A stretch of DNA of 64,000 bases from Cyanophora paradoxa (Eukaryota; Glaucocystophyceae; Cyanophorales; Cyanophoraceae). The notes under the pieces are model-generated. The model was not told the origin of the DNA, did not search any database, and saw only the letters and a list, made by a program, of their open reading frames with translations. Position numbers and translations under genes: made by a program. The DNA lies in contig QPMI01000482.1 in the NCBI GenBank assembly GCA_004431415.1, forward strand, positions 1 to 64,000. Reading direction: 5' to 3'. This document shows positions 1 through 14,100 of this stretch, piece after piece (the stretch's first letter is position 1; every line of letters starts with the position of its first letter).

Positions 1-988
1 GGCTCTCAGTAAACCTGCCAATGATGATCATGAGTTTGTCGTGCAGGGCATTCGAATTGCAGGGCCTGGCCCGCGGGACCTGCGGTGGCCAAATAATCGA
101 GGGACCCCCGGGCCTCGGACGTAATTCGAAGCCTTGAATCTTAGTTTAGTAAGTAAAGACTTCAAGAATCGTCCGACGGTCACTCGAGCTCAGTAACCAG
201 GCCACTTCCGAAGTTCTACCGTAGTACTGGGCCAGGAAATTTAAACTCATAGGGCCACTCACTGAGTCAGTAACCACTAGTACTGGGCCAGCAAATTTAA
301 ACTCATGATCATGATAATGATTTGAACTTCAAGGCTTCGGAAAGCCTTCAAGGGCTTGAAGGTAGGTCTGCAATTATAATCATTAATATTAATTTTGAAT
401 TATATACGCTAGCTGTAGCGCTTGTGGCCGCTGGGGTAGCTGCAGGCTGGCGCATGGCGAAGCTTCGGAGTCCGACGGTCAACGTTAACGTCTCCCAAGT
501 CCCGATCCCGGGCCCTGCATGCGCAGCTGCCCATGAACTCGGAATCGTTTCAGCGGCGCCGGCTAGCTAGCTAGCTAGTATTATCTTTAAGCTTCTATTC
601 TTGCAATTGATTGGCCCATGGGCCAGTGGGAGGCTCTGACGGTTGTAATTAAACTGTCAACGCCGCAGTCAAAGAAAGCGAATGCAAATGTCATAACCAT
701 GATGTTTAGACAAATCTGCAGTGAGCCATTCAAGAAACCGAACCGACTCATCAGCGAGCTCTCTAAGCTACGCGCAATAGAACACTCGGTGCGCGCAACA
801 TATCGTTCCCGAGTGCACGGCTGCAGAAGTGGCGCTCGCCGCTCGGTGGCCGATCTCGGATCTGAGCTGCGGGCCGATGGGCGGCGGCGGCTCGCGCACG
901 GCGGCGGCGGCGCTCGAGCGGAGCCGGCGGGCCCGACGCGCGGGGCGGGAGGGATCGAAGACGAGGGTGCCGGCGACCAGCGCGAGCC
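1..988. other. Intergenic region downstream of BUD32
   Basis: I see no supportable gene here. The first 600 bases are of lower GC than the genes and are full of short self-complementary words, including a run of GCTA repeats near 560-580. A 28-bp direct repeat lies at 223-250 and 279-306. The open frames present have no recognisable content. Confidence 0.6.
223..306. repeat. 28-bp direct repeat, two copies
   Basis: Positions 223-250 and 279-306 are the same 28-base word (AGTACTGGGCCAG followed by AAATTTAAACTCAT) with one substitution, G versus C. The copies are separated by 28 bases. No function is evident. Confidence 0.85.
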
Positions 989-2055
<1,067 letters not shown>

Positions 2056-3231
2056 GCTCGCCAGGGCGGATCGGCGCGCCGGAGACTTGATTACGGTAGG
2101 CTCGGCTGCAGGCGCACAAATTCGACCACGACGCGCAGGTCCCAAGCCTGTACCCTGGTCCCAAGCTCCCAGGGGTATGTGGTATTTTAGGGTTCGAAAA
2201 ACAACGCAAAAATATGTGAATGTATGCAGGGTGAAGCGGGTTAATTTATATAATTTAATCACCCACATATATATATATATATGTTGGTCTATGAATTAAA
2301 GCTGATAATGTATATGCATATATATATGTTAACATTTTAATTATATACGAACAGTACATATATATTGTGAACAATTGATTTAACTTCTAATTATAGGTAT
2401 ATATATATAGACAAACAGAACATTAAATATGAACTCAAATAAATAGCAGATGCGTGTTCGTTGCCGAACCGCGCAGTATGCTTATGGCCAGTTCCGGATC
2501 CATCGATCGACGTCTTCGGCAATTTGCAAACCCAGCGCTAGCGCCTCGATATCGATCGAATTCGAAACTAGCTCGATCGCGACATCGACGTAACATCGAT
2601 ATCGATATCGCAGGATTCGCAGCGGCCCATGGCCAGCGCTAGCGCTAGCGCAAATTAACATCAAGATTAATCAACATTAAATCGCCCGAGTTCCTCAAGG
2701 AGATAGCGCTTCAAAATTCCATTGGGATTGGGGGTGAAGACCGTGAAGCTTAAGAGCGTCACGCATGCTCGTTGCGCATGCGCCGCGGCGGGGCGCCGGC
2801 CGAGCGGGCCCGGCGGGGAGCCGAAGAGGGAGCGCTACCCGGGAAGAGCAGCAGCTGCAGGAGGCGCAGAGCGATCCCACGCGCCGCGCGCACGCGTGGA
2901 CGTCTTCTTAACTTCAATTGCAAAAGCTTAGGAGGGCAGCGGCCTAGGAGCTGGAGCCGCGGGTTTGAGTTCGCCGAGCTGCGGCGTCGCAGCTGCGATA
3001 TGGCCGCCGCGCGGGCCACGGAGGCCCCGCGATCCCTGGCGCCATCACAAGCTGCCCCTTTCAAGATAGGCGAGAGGGGGAGAGCATTCGCACACTCGGC
3101 GCTGGACCGGCGCGGGAGCACGGGATCCGCGCATGGCGGCGTGGCGGTGACAGGAAGGCGGTCGTCTCTGGGCTCGGTTAGCGTGGCTTTCAACGTCTTG
3201 GTTGCATTCAGCCTCTCAGTTGCATTCCCAG
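2056..3231. promoter_or_regulatory. Divergent intergenic region between BUD32 and the P4-ATPase
   Basis: These 1.18 kb separate two divergently transcribed genes. Roughly 2170-2460 is AT-rich with repeated ATATAT words. Positions 2500-2660 are dense in palindromes (ATCGAT, GATATC, AGCGCT). Positions 2750-3150 return to high GC and may hold the 5' leader or an untranslated exon of the P4-ATPase. No specific promoter element can be assigned. Confidence 0.45.
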
Positions 3232-6200
3232 ATGCGAGGAAGCAGCACTGGGCGGCCAGCGGCCAGGAGGAAGCCTGAGGAGCCCGTGCTTGTGCATCTG
3301 AACGATGCAGAATCGAACAGGAACGCTAAGCACTGCAGCAACTTCATCCGGACGAGCAAGTACAAGGGTCCGCCCTTCGCTCTGCTCCGGCGCATGCCTT
3401 TTGGCCCATTCGCTTCCCTTCGAGCTCACGCGGATCCGCGCAGCGTGGAATTTCCTGCCAAAGAACCTTTTCGATCAGTTCCGAAGGTTAGCCCACTGCT
3501 GGCGGCTCGCCGCGCCCCCGCCGCGTGTGACAGACCCCGAACTCACAATGCCGCGTTGCAGAATAGCGAACTGTGAGCACCTCTCTCTATTTCGATTGCT
3601 GTCAAATGAGTGAGATTGATCGTGCGCAGTCTACTTCCTCGTCGTTTTCCTGATACAGCTTGGTTCGTGCCCCGCGCGTGCTCGAATTCTTGTACGCGGC
3701 ATAGGCGCTTCTCACGGTCTCGCGCAGTGCCCGGGCTGTCTCCAATTAGTGCCTGGTCTTCCCTTGCGCCGCTGGTGGCGGTTCTCGCGGCGGGAGCGGT
3801 GCAGAATTTGATCTCGCAGGCGAAAAGTGGCGCATCGTTAAGGGGGCGCGCGCGCAGGTCAAGGAGGGAATTGAGGACTACAGGAGGCATCAAGGTTCGA
3901 GCTCAAGCCAATCTAGAGCCGCGACGTTCGCTGACGCTTCGCTCCCCCAGCTGACAACCAGGCGAACACCGGACGGTGCCTTGGAGCCCCGCGCATACAT
4001 CCTTAATCGCCCCGCCGATCCCCGGGGCAGGTTTCGGGTTCTGCGGGCGCCGGAGGGCGGCGGGGCGCCGTCGCTGCGCTGGGTGCTCTCGAAGGACATC
4101 GTCGTGGGGGACATTGTGGTGGTGGGGAAGGGCCAGGGCGTCCCCTGCGACCTCGTCCTCCTTAGCAGCAGCATGCCCGACGGCAGCTGCTTCGTCGAGA
4201 CCAGCAACCTCGACGGGTGCCGCCCTCCGCCGCCCCTGCGCCCGGCCGCCCCCGCGCCGCGGCGTGGCGCTCAACGTGGGGCGGGGCGGGCAGGGAGAGC
4301 AACCTGAAGCAGAAGCAGTGCCCGACGGAGACGGCGCCGCTGCGGACGGTGGCCGACCTCTGGCAGCTGCGCGGCGTCGTCTCCTGCGAGCAGCCAAGCA
4401 CGGACCTCTACCGTCCGCCCCGCCCCGCCGCCCCCGCGCCCCCAGCGCCGCCCCGCTGACCCCCCGGCGCCAGGCTTCGACGGCTCGATGAGCATCCTGC
4501 AGGGGGGCGGCCCGAGCCAGAGCGGCCTCCCCTCCACCACCTCGCGCCGCGCCGTGCCCCTCGGGCCCAAGCAGCTGCTCCTGCGCGTGCGCCGCCCCGG
4601 GCCGCCCCGCGCTCCCCGCCCGCCGACGCGCGCCGCTGCGCAGGGCGTGACGGTGCAGAACACGCGCTGGGCGGCCGGCATCGCCGTCTACGCCGGCCGC
4701 CACACGAAGCTCAGCCTGAACCAGAAGGTGCTGTACCCCGCCAGGCCCGCGCCGCCGCCCGCCGCCCCCGGTCTCGAATCTCGGGGGCGCAGATGTCGAG
4801 CGTGAAGATCTCGCGCACCGACAAGCGCCTGAACCGCTACATAGTCTACATTTTCGTCCTGCAGGCGCCCACCCCCCGGTCCCCGCGCGGCGCCCGTACG
4901 CCCCTTACCTCCCCCAAGATCTCCCTCTGCGTCATCGCGGGGATCGTGTCGGGGGTCATCCACAAGCACGCGGATCAGCAGTGGTATCTCGGGTACCAGC
5001 CCTGGAGCCAGAAGTGGGCCGACTGGTACGCAGCGGCCTTCGCCCGTGCTGGGAAGCCTTCGGGGCGGCTCACGGGCGGGGGTCGCAGGGCCCACGGGCT
5101 CTTCCACGTCCTCAGCTACTTCATTCTGGTGCAGGCCATCATCCCGATCAGCCTGTGCGCCCCGCGCGCCTTCCTTTTCCCGCGGGCGTGGGGCCGAGGC
5201 GGGGGCGGCAGGATCGTGTCGCTGGAGATCGTGCGGGTGTGGCACGTGGCGTTCATGCAGTGGGACTCGCACATGCGGCTGGACCGCAACGACGAGTCCA
5301 CCGGCATGCGCTGCAAGACCAGCAACCTCACCGTCCGCCCCCGCCCTGCCCCCTTCCCGCCCCTTCCCCGTGCCCTCGGTCTCGAGCGGGGGGCGGGGCC
5401 CCGCTTCGCTCGCAGGATGAGCTGGGGCACGTGGAGCACATCTTCTCGGACAAGACGGGGACCCTCACGGAGAACCGGATGGTCTTCGTGCGCTGCGCGG
5501 TGCCGCGGCCCGACGGCGGCGGCATGGACTCGTTCGACGAGCGCGGGGCGCGCAACCTCGCCGCCGCCGTCGCCGCGAGCCACGCCGGCGCCCGCGAGCT
5601 CCTCGCCCTGATGAGCGTCTGCCACGCCGTCGTCCCCGAGCGGAGCGGGCGCGACGCCAACCAGCTCGACGAGCCGGACGCGGCGCTCCCCGCGCGGACG
5701 CCCCCCGCGCCCCCCGCCGAGGGCTCCGTCATCGTCCTCCCCGTCGTCCAGCGCACCGGCCTCGCGCGCTCCTTCAAGAAGGCCGTCGCCCCCGTGCCGC
5801 CGGCCGCCGCCGCCGCCAGCCTCGGGCCCGAAGTGTCCGAGGACGAGGACGCCCCCGTGACTTACGCCGCCCAGTCCCCCGACGAGGCCGCCCTCGTCAA
5901 GGCCCGCCCCCGCCCCCCCGCCCCGCCCGGTCCTCCGCCGAGCGCTGAGTGTTGTCGCGCGGCAGGGCGCGGCGGCGGCGGGGTACGTCCTCAAGAGGCG
6001 CACGCAGGAGGTCATCACCGTGAACATCAAGGGTGCGATGGGGAGGGCGCGGGGGCGGATCGCGCCCTCGGGTCCGTCCTGAGGCGGGGCGGGGCGGGCA
6101 GGGCGGGACGAGGAGGTGGCGGTGCTGGCGACGCTCGAGTTCACGCCGGAGCGCAAGCGCATGTCCATCCTCGTCCGCCGCGCCGGTGCGCCCCGCCCCG

Positions 6201-9200
6201 CCCCGCAAGAGGACTCGTATTCCGAGAGGGTCGCGGCCCCACCTGCGCCTTCAAGAAGCCCGAGGCCGGCCGCCTCTGAGCGGCTCGTCGGGGGCGCGCA
6301 GGGCGGGTGCAGCTGCTCTCCAAGGGGGCGGACGTGGCGATGCTGGGGCGGCTCTCGCCGGACGAGCGCGCCAAGGAGGCCGTCGCGGCGCTCACCGAGT
6401 TCAGCGAGGCCGGCCTCCGCACCCTCGTCTTCGCCGCGCGCGAGGTCCCCGAGGCCGAGTACGAGGCCTGGCGCCCCGGCTGGGAGGAGGCCGAGGCCGC
6501 CATCGGGGACCGCGAGGAGCGCATGGGGGCGGCCTTCGACGAGCTGGAGAAGGGGATGCGGCTCGTGGGGTGCACGGGCGTCGAGGACCAGCTCCAGGCC
6601 GACGTCCCCGCCACCGTCGCCTACCTCCGCCGCGCCGGCATCGTCATCTGGCTCCTCACCGGTCCCTTCCCCCCTCGCCCTCTCCTCTCTTTTCCTTACC
6701 CCGGGGTCCAGGCGACAAGCAGGAGACGGCCGTGAACGTCGGCTTCGCCGCCGAGCTGCTCCACCGCGACATGGACATCTTCACGATCGTGCGCGCGAAG
6801 CGACGAGCGCGAGGGCGGCGCGCCCCGCCCCTCGCCGACGCCGCCTCCGCCGCGCCGCAGAACGCGGGGGACGAGGCGGAGTGCCGGAAGCAGCTGCAGG
6901 ACGCGGCGCGGGCGCTGGAGCGGACGGCCTCGCTGGAGCGGGCGGTGGCGGGGCGGCAGGTCGAGGCGGGCGAGGCCGGCGCGCAGGCGGCCCCCGCCGG
7001 CCCCGCCGTCCGCCTCGTCGACACCGAGTCCGAGGGCGGCAGCCCGTGCGCCACCCGCCCCCTCGCCCCCCCGCCCCCCGCCGCGCCTCCCCTCGCCGAC
7101 CGCCCTCCTCGCAGGATGGTCACGCGGCGCCCGGCGGGGGCGGGGGCGGGGAAGCCGCGGGTGCGGGAGCGGGCGCTGGTGATCGACGGGGCGACCCTCT
7201 CGATCGCGCTGGAACGGCACCGCGAGCTCCTGCAGGTCCGTCCCGCCGCAGCTGCCGCGACCCGAGCCCGCCGCCCCATCGCACGCGACGAGCCCGGCGG
7301 ATCCAGCGCCCCGCGTTTAGCGTCGAGCTCCAGCGCCGCATCTCGCGACCGTGTCGCATTTCAAGGTCTGACGCGGGCGTGCGCGCCTCCTGGCCGGCAG
7401 GGGGCGTGCTCGGCGTGCGCGGCCGTCATCTGCTGCCGCGTCTCCCCGCTCCAGAAGGCCCTCGTCGTCTCCCTCGTCAAGAATTCCTCCCGCAAGGTCC
7501 GCCCGCCCCGCCCGCCCTCCTTAAGCCATCCAGCCTCTTTAGTCTCTTATTGTAAGAGAAAGGAAAGGATACCTTCTATACCTTGCACTTCGACGCATTA
7601 GATCTCTTAATCTGTTAGGCCCATCCGGCCCCCGCCTGGACCCGCCTTGTCCTGCGTGGTCCCTCATCGTGAAGGAAGCAGCGTTTGACCTCTCGGTGCC
7701 TCGTCAGGTCTGCCTGGCGATCGGGGACGGGGCGAACGACGTGTCGATGATCCAGGAGGCGGACGTGGGGATCGGGATCATCGGGCGCGAGGGCTCCCAG
7801 GCCGCCCGCGCCTCGTGCGCCCCCGCCCCTCCACCCATCCCCTCTCCTAGACGCCCCTCTTCAAGCCTCCCGAAGTCTGTTCGGCAACCGGGCTCTCGCC
7901 CTCCTCCTCCTTCCCCTCCTCTGGCGCCCCGCCTCACGGGCGCCGGGCAGGGACTACGCGATCCACGAGTTCCGGCACCTGCGGCGGCTGCTGTGCGTGC
8001 ACGGCCGCTACAACTACCTCCGCGTCGCCCACCTCCTCAACTACTGCTTCTACAAGGTCCGCCCCGCACCTTCCCCGCCTCCCTCGCCCCGCTGCCCGCG
8101 CACCGTCTCCCCCGCCCGCCGCCGCCGGGCCTCACGCCCCCCCCCGCAGAACCTCGTCTGGGTGCTGCCCCAGTTCTGGTACCTCATCTTCTGCCAGGCG
8201 CGCCCCGCCCCTCGCCCCTCCCTCCCCTCCCCGCCCCGCACTGAGCGGCGGGGCAGGCCTCGGCGCAGACCCTCTACGACGACTGGCTGGCGGCGCCGCT
8301 GAACCTCGTCTACACGGCGCTGAGTCCCATCCTCGTCGCCGTCTTCGACCGGGACGCCCCCGCGCAGGCCATCCAGGAGGTCCGCCCCCGCCCCGGGGGG
8401 CAGCCCCTCGCCAAGCGGCCCCTCTGAACTCGGGGGGGGGGGGCAGCACCCGGAGCTGTACCGGCGCATGCAGAGCGACTCGCACTTCAACATGCGCACG
8501 CTGGCCGCCTGGTACGCCTCCGCCCTCTGGCACTCCCTCGGTCCGCCCCCCCGCCTCCTCCCCCTCCCCCCTCGCCCTCTTCGCTTGGGCGCCGAACCCG
8601 CCCGCCTTGCGTCCGCAGTGGGCTTCTTCGGGACGGTGCTGCTCTTCGGGGGGAGCGGGGAGGTGCTCTCCCCTGACGGCCGCTCCGCCGACCAGGTCCC
8701 CCGCCCCCGTGCCCCCCTCTCGCCTCCCCGGCAGCCGCCTCACTCCCCGCGCCCCCGCAGAACGTGCTCGGCCTCGTCGCCGCCACCCTCGTCGTCCTCA
8801 TCCTCCTCGGCAAGTCCGCCCTCGAGACGCGGTCCGCGCCCCCTCTTTTCCCCGCCCTCCCCCCGCCCCTCCCTCACCCTCGTGCGCGTCGGCGCAGGCT
8901 GTGGAACATCCTGCACGTGCTGGGCATCGCCCTCGGGCTGGGCGGCTTCTTCGTCTGGGCCGCCATCCTCAACCGCACCACCTCGTTCAACTCGGACTTC
9001 ACGAACGCGCCCGGCATCGGCTGGTCCCTCGGCCCCTGCTGGCTCTGGCTGCCCCTCGGATTCGTCGCCGCCCTCCTCCCCGACGTCGCCGCCAAGTAGT
9101 GCGCCACCCCCTCCCCCCCCCTCCTTTTCCTTCCTTTTCTGACGGGCCGGCGTGCGCGCCTGCGTGCGCAGCGCGTCGCGCGCGGTGGCGCCGCAGGACT

Positions 9201-9577
9201 GGCAGGTGGCGCAGGAGCGCGCCCTCGTGCCGGAGATGCTGAACGGCTCGGTGCGGGCCCTGGCCACCTCCAACTCGCACTCGGTCTCCGCCTCGACCCC
9301 GCTGCCGGCCACGGGCTCGACGAGCAACTCGACCTCGTCGCGCTGGTTCAACATGAACGAGCGCCACCGCGTCACCCCGCTCGCCTCGGTCGCCGTCATC
9401 CCGCCCATGTCGGGCTCGGGCCCCGCGGAGATCGTGCCGGCGCCGTCGGCGAGCAGCACGAGCCGGCGGGTGGTGTCGACGGGGGCGCCCCCGCACCACG
9501 CCGGCCGCATCGCCTCCGACCTCTCCCTCGAGGGCGGCCACGCCATCCGCCCCTTCTCCTTCGTCTCCCACCGCTGA
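3232..9577 (+). CDS. P4-type ATPase (phospholipid flippase)
   Basis: This is an aminophospholipid-flipping P-type ATPase of endomembranes or plasma membrane. The start at 3232 precedes [20 protein letters not shown], the family N-terminus; the next exon continues [14 protein letters not shown]. Later exons give [11 protein letters not shown] (TM1), [11 protein letters not shown], the actuator segment [17 protein letters not shown], and IIPISL in TM4 (the PISL signature of flippases). Then come the phosphorylation site DKTGTLTEN, the nucleotide-domain motif [25 protein letters not shown], the hinge [14 protein letters not shown] and several C-terminal membrane helices. It ends in a Ser/Thr-rich tail with the stop at 9575-9577. 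More than twenty short introns are implied. The dephosphorylation loop reads DGES where flippases normally have DGET. No CDC50 partner gene is in the window. Confidence 0.93.
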
Positions 9578-10031
9578 CCCCGGCCCCCTTCCTCCCTTCC
9601 TTCCTTCCTCTTTCGTCACCCGCTTAACACCCCCTTCCTGTTAAGTACTCTAGCAACCGGCAACCGGCCAAAGGCTGCGGACGCTGGTCCCCGTCCGGGG
9701 CGGCGCCTGCTCGTCTAAGCAACCTAAGTACATATATCTACTTTACAGATAGCATTTCAACCATAATTGTTCAGTGCGTGTTTCACATGACAACAGTAAG
9801 CTTGTTCCCCGCATTTCCCCTGCATTTTAGCGATCGGCGTGTTGCATGCCCCATGCACTGCGAGGCCCTCGGGCGTCCGGATCCATTGCAGGAGAAGAAC
9901 TTCAATTAACGCACTACAATGCTACCTAGCTAGCACTACAGGAGAGAAAGAAGAACACTGTCCGGAAACAAGATGCGGTTGGGGGGGAGTCCGGCGGACG
10001 CGGAGAAAAGGATTCCGCCCGAAAGAAAGGT
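9578..10031. other. Intergenic region between convergent P4-ATPase and TIC20
   Basis: This gap separates two converging 3' ends. It has a C/T-rich start and an AT-richer middle (about 9720-9840). I see no gene or recognisable RNA. Confidence 0.6.
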
Positions 10032-11069
10032 TCACCACCGCTGGCTGAAAGCCGGCATAAAGCTCCCGTCTAGTAGCCGCCCGAGGGCCCGCTCATCATG
10101 AGCTGCGCGCCGGGAGAGGTTGGCGTCGGCGCGGCGTCGGAGGGGCGCGCGGGGCGCGGGCGGGCGCACGTGGATGCGCGAGGCGTCGGAGACGACGTCG
10201 ACCTCCTGATAGCGGCCGAGGAGGGAGCACACGATGCCGTGGGCGCAGGTGGAGAGCATGTAGAGGAAGATAGCGTTGAACATCATCTTCTGGGTCATGC
10301 CCGTCTCGATCGCCTTGGGCACGAAGCGGATGACCTGGCCCCAGATGGTGAGGAAGATGTGGCAGAGCATGCCCTGCATGGCGTAGAAGCGAATGAAGTG
10401 GTTGATCTTCGGGTTGCGGACGACGAGCATGTACAGGCCGAGGAAGATGAACATGGACGAGAGGGGGAAGCCGAAATAGATGTTGATGATCGGCGAGAGC
10501 ACATTGAGCGGGCCGCGCCAGATCGGGAACTCCTTGAAGATGTACTTGCCGAACATCAAGCCCTCGACGAAGGGCAGCATGAAGAAGGTGGTGGAGATCA
10601 ACCGCGCGCGAATACCGATCTTCTTCGGGTCCGTGATATCATAGCGACCGTACGAGAGGTCCCGCTCCGCGCGGACGATCTGAGACGAAGGCGCCGGAGA
10701 CCGCCTCGTGCTGAGCTGCAGGCACGCAGACAGCACTGATCTTATGGAGCCCTGGAAGGCATCTGCGTGCGCCGGGAGTGCAGGATCAGCGGGGCGGCGT
10801 GGCTGTGGGCTGGCCGAGCGGGCCGGCGAGATTCTTTCGCAGTGAGAGGGGCGGTTCGCGCGCGGCGCACCGGACTGGAAGAAGCCGACCTTCGTCGAAG
10901 CCGCGCCCGCGAAAGACCGCGGAAGCGCCTCGCGTGCCTGCTGCTGACGGATAGGGGTCTCCGCCGGGCGGGAGCTGTGCTGGCAGGCGAAGCTACGAGC
11001 TGCGGGCCGGAGAACGACCGCGCCGGAGCTGCTGGCGACCACCGGGGCACACGCGAACGCCTCCATCAT
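10032..11069 (-). CDS. TIC20: Tic20-family plastid inner-envelope import channel protein
   Basis: Tic20 is a multi-span protein of the inner plastid envelope that forms part of the preprotein import channel. The start at 11069 gives MMEAFACAPVVASSS, an Ala/Ser-rich leader with phenylalanine at residue 5, as in glaucophyte plastid transit peptides. The mature part carries DPKKIGIRARLISTTFFMLP, then LMFGKYIFKEFPIWRGPL and GLYMLVVRNPKINHFIRFYA followed by MQGMLCHIF. The VVRN..I..F.RF.AMQ stretch is the Tic20 signature. About four membrane helices are visible. The frame is open throughout, but a segment around 10684-10875 has intron-like ends (a GTGCGCC donor and a TCTCAG acceptor) and may be spliced out. 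It is divergent from the ATP/ADP carrier, another plastid envelope protein, with about 84 bp between start codons. Confidence 0.88.
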   Translation of the reverse strand: MMEAFACAPVVASSSGAVVLRPAARSFACQHSSRPAETPIRQQQAREALPRSFAGAASTKVGFFQSGAPRANRPSHCERISPARSASPQPRRPADPALPAHADAFQGSIRSVLSACLQLSTRRSPAPSSQIVRAERDLSYGRYDITDPKKIGIRARLISTTFFMLPFVEGLMFGKYIFKEFPIWRGPLNVLSPIINIYFGFPLSSMFIFLGLYMLVVRNPKINHFIRFYAMQGMLCHIFLTIWGQVIRFVPKAIETGMTQKMMFNAIFLYMLSTCAHGIVCSLLGRYQEVDVVSDASRIHVRPPAPRAPLRRRADANLSRRAAHDERALGRLLDGSFMPAFSQRW

Positions 11070-11153
11070 CCACTTTTTTTCGTGCCGGCCGGGTACAAGA
11101 CTTCCGGGATCGGCTAGCTATCAGTGTACAACCCACCCGAGCAGCAACGGCGA
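11070..11153. promoter_or_regulatory. Compact divergent promoter, TIC20 / ATP-ADP carrier
   Basis: Only about 84 bases lie between the TIC20 start codon and the first plausible in-frame ATG of the carrier. Both 5' leaders and both core promoters must overlap here, unless the carrier starts at a later ATG (for example 11349). Both products are plastid-envelope proteins, so shared control is plausible but not shown. Confidence 0.4.
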
Positions 11154-14100
11154 ATGCCGAGCTACGGGGCTCCTCTAGACGGGGGGCCTCGCTTGGCTTT
11201 CTCGCTTTTCGCTGGAACGTTGGCGGTCCCGCTCGCCGGCACAAGAGCAGGCGTACAGCGTCCCCGCGCGTTCGCCGTCTCTCCTGTAGCGGCAGACGGC
11301 GTGTATGGACAATGCCACGCTCGGTCGTCGGGCGCGGCGGCAGCGGCTATGCGGCCCAGCCCCGTTACCCCCGTCACCAGCAGGAGCGGCGCGCGGTTCG
11401 AGTCCAAGATCGTCAAGCGCTTCTTGGGAGCGGCCGTGAGGCCCGCGGTCCGTCCCTCGGCCGCGCGGCCCGTGCTACGGAGACTGCATGAAAGACATGC
11501 CCCGAGGCCTCCGTGGACCGTGGAGGGCGTACGTGCAGTCCTCGGGAGCGTTCTGGCGCTGGTTCCTGCCTCTGCGCCGTCCCTGGCCTTCGGCTGCCTC
11601 GCGGCTGCGGCTGCCTTTGGCGCGTCCTCTCTCCCATGCGTCCGCGTTGAGGGCACGCTGACCCTACGCGGCAGCGGCGAGGAGGGTTTTCAAGCAGAGC
11701 GGACAGGAAAGCCTAGAGAAGCAGGGACCGCTCGCCCAGCGCCTGCTCGCCATTCACCAGGCGATCTCCGACCTTGACCTTAAGAAGCTGGTGCGGAGCT
11801 CCGACCTCGGCCCGCACGCGGTCCGCGCTCCTCCGCTCACGCCGCGCATGCAGGCGCCCGTCGTCGTCATGTACTTTTGTATTCTCCTCGCCTTCACGAT
11901 GATCCGCGACATCAAGGACGTGCTCGTCGGTGCGCCGCGCTTCCTTCTTTTCCTTTCCTTTCCCCCGGTCTCCCCATGCCCTCGAATGACACGCGGCAGT
12001 GACGGCCCCTTTCTCCGGCGCGGAGGCCATCCCTTTCCTCCGCACGTGGATAGTCGTCCCCATGGCTTTCCTTTCCATGATTGTCTACAACCGCCTGGCC
12101 GACTACATCTCCCAGGATAAGGTCCTTTGCCGTCCATTTCCCCTACTCCATACCCCCGTAGTCACCGCTTTCGGCGCAGCTCTTCCTCTACACTCTCGTA
12201 CCCTTTCTCATCTGGTTCACTGGCTTCGCCTACGTCCTCTACCCCCTCCGAAGCCGCGTCCACCCCCTCGCCCTCGCCCAGTGGATCCACGCCCACTTCC
12301 CCCCCGGCCCAGCAACAGGTACCCTTTGTTTGACATCCTCACCCCTTTCTGGACGTGATCCCGTGCACCCGCAGCGCTCGCCATCCTCGCCAGCTGGTCC
12401 TTTGTACTTTTCTACCTTTCATCCGAGCTCTGGGGCTCCCTCATCCTCTCTGTCGGCTTCTGGGGCTTCATGTACCCCTCCCGCACCCCCGTACCCCCTC
12501 CCGTCGCTGACCGGCGTGCGCCAGGAACCAAATTTTCTCTGTGCGGGAGGCGAAGCGGGTGTACCCCATCCTGGGGATCGTTTGTGCGCGGGCGGGGGCG
12601 GCCGCGGGGCCGCTGGAGCGCTGACGGGGGCCCTCGCGTGGCAGCGAACATCCCGGCGCTCTTCTTCGGGGGCCTCATCGTGAAGCAGCTCTCGCACGAG
12701 GGCGGCCAGGGCGAGGCCGCCTTCAGCCTCGCCCTCATGAAGATGATGGCCGTCGTCATAGGCGCCCGCCCCGCCCTCCCCCGCTCGCCCTCCACCCCTG
12801 AGCCCCTCCCCCGCAGCCTGCGGCGTCGTCACCATGGGCTGCTTCTACATCACGTCCCGCCAGGCGCGCTCCGCACCCTCTCCCGCGTTCGCAAAGCCGG
12901 AGCGAGCGTGTGCCCCCACAGACGAAGGAGCTGCGGCGGGAGCGGCTCATCGCGGCGGACCTGGCGGCGAAATGCCTGGGCGACAACTGCGAGGAGGAGG
13001 AGAGGGCGAGGGAAGAGGAGGAGCGGAAGAAGAAGGAGAAGAAGAAGCAGCTGACGTTCCGGGAGTCGGCGACCTTCATCGCGCAGTCCCCCTACCTCCG
13101 CAACATGGCCATCCTCGTCGTCATGTACAACCTCTCCGTCCAGGTGCCAGCCCCGCACCGAGCGCCCGCCCCGCCCCGCCCCCCGCACCCCTCTTCCCAA
13201 CCCGCCCCGCCCCGCCCCGCCCCGCCCCGCGAAGCTCGTCGAGACATTCTGGAAGCACCTGGTGAAGACGATGTACCCCGACCCGGGGCGCTTCAGCCGG
13301 TACATGGGCAACGTCGAGGTGGTGCGCGGCCCCGGTCCTCTCCAATGCCTCCCGCCCACGCCCCGCGCCCACGCCCCGCGCCCCAGTGGACCGCGGCGGC
13401 CGCCGTCATCTCCGCCGGCTCCTCGGCCTTCCTCATGCCCCGGGTACCCCTCCCGCTCGCCCCCCCGCCCCCCTCTCGAACGCCCTCCCCGCAGCTGCCG
13501 TGGCGCTTCAACGCGAACGTCACGCCGGCCCTCACGCTCGTCCTCGGCGCCGTCTTCATGTTCCTCTTCCTCTTCCGGAACCTCATCCCCGTACCCCCCG
13601 CCCCGCCTCGAGGGCGCGCGTACCCCGGGCCGACGTGCGCGGGGGTGCAGGCGGCGGCCGTCGGGGCGCTCGGGGGCTCGCCGCTGATGGCCGCCGGCGC
13701 GGTGGGCACCTTCTACCTCGCCGTGACTCACGCCGTCAAGTACTCCTTCTTCGACGTGACGAAGGAGATGGTGCCGGCGGGCCCCTCCCCGCGCCCCCCT
13801 CGCCGCCCCCACAGCCCCCCCCCCCCCCCCCCTCCCAAGGTCTTCATCCCCCTCGACCAGGAGAGCAAGTCCAAGGGCAAGGCGGCGATTGACGTGCTGG
13901 GTACTCGCTCCCCCTCCCGCCTGCCCTGCGGTCCCCCTCGCCGACGGCACCCCGCCCGCAGGCCAGACGCTGGGCAAGTCCGGCGGCGCCATCCTGCTGC
14001 AGGTCCGCCGCACGCCGCGCGCCCCCGCGTGTTCTCTCGCCCAACCTTCCCTGCACGCCCCAGGGCCTTGTCGTCCTCTTCGGTTCGTTCGACAACGCCT

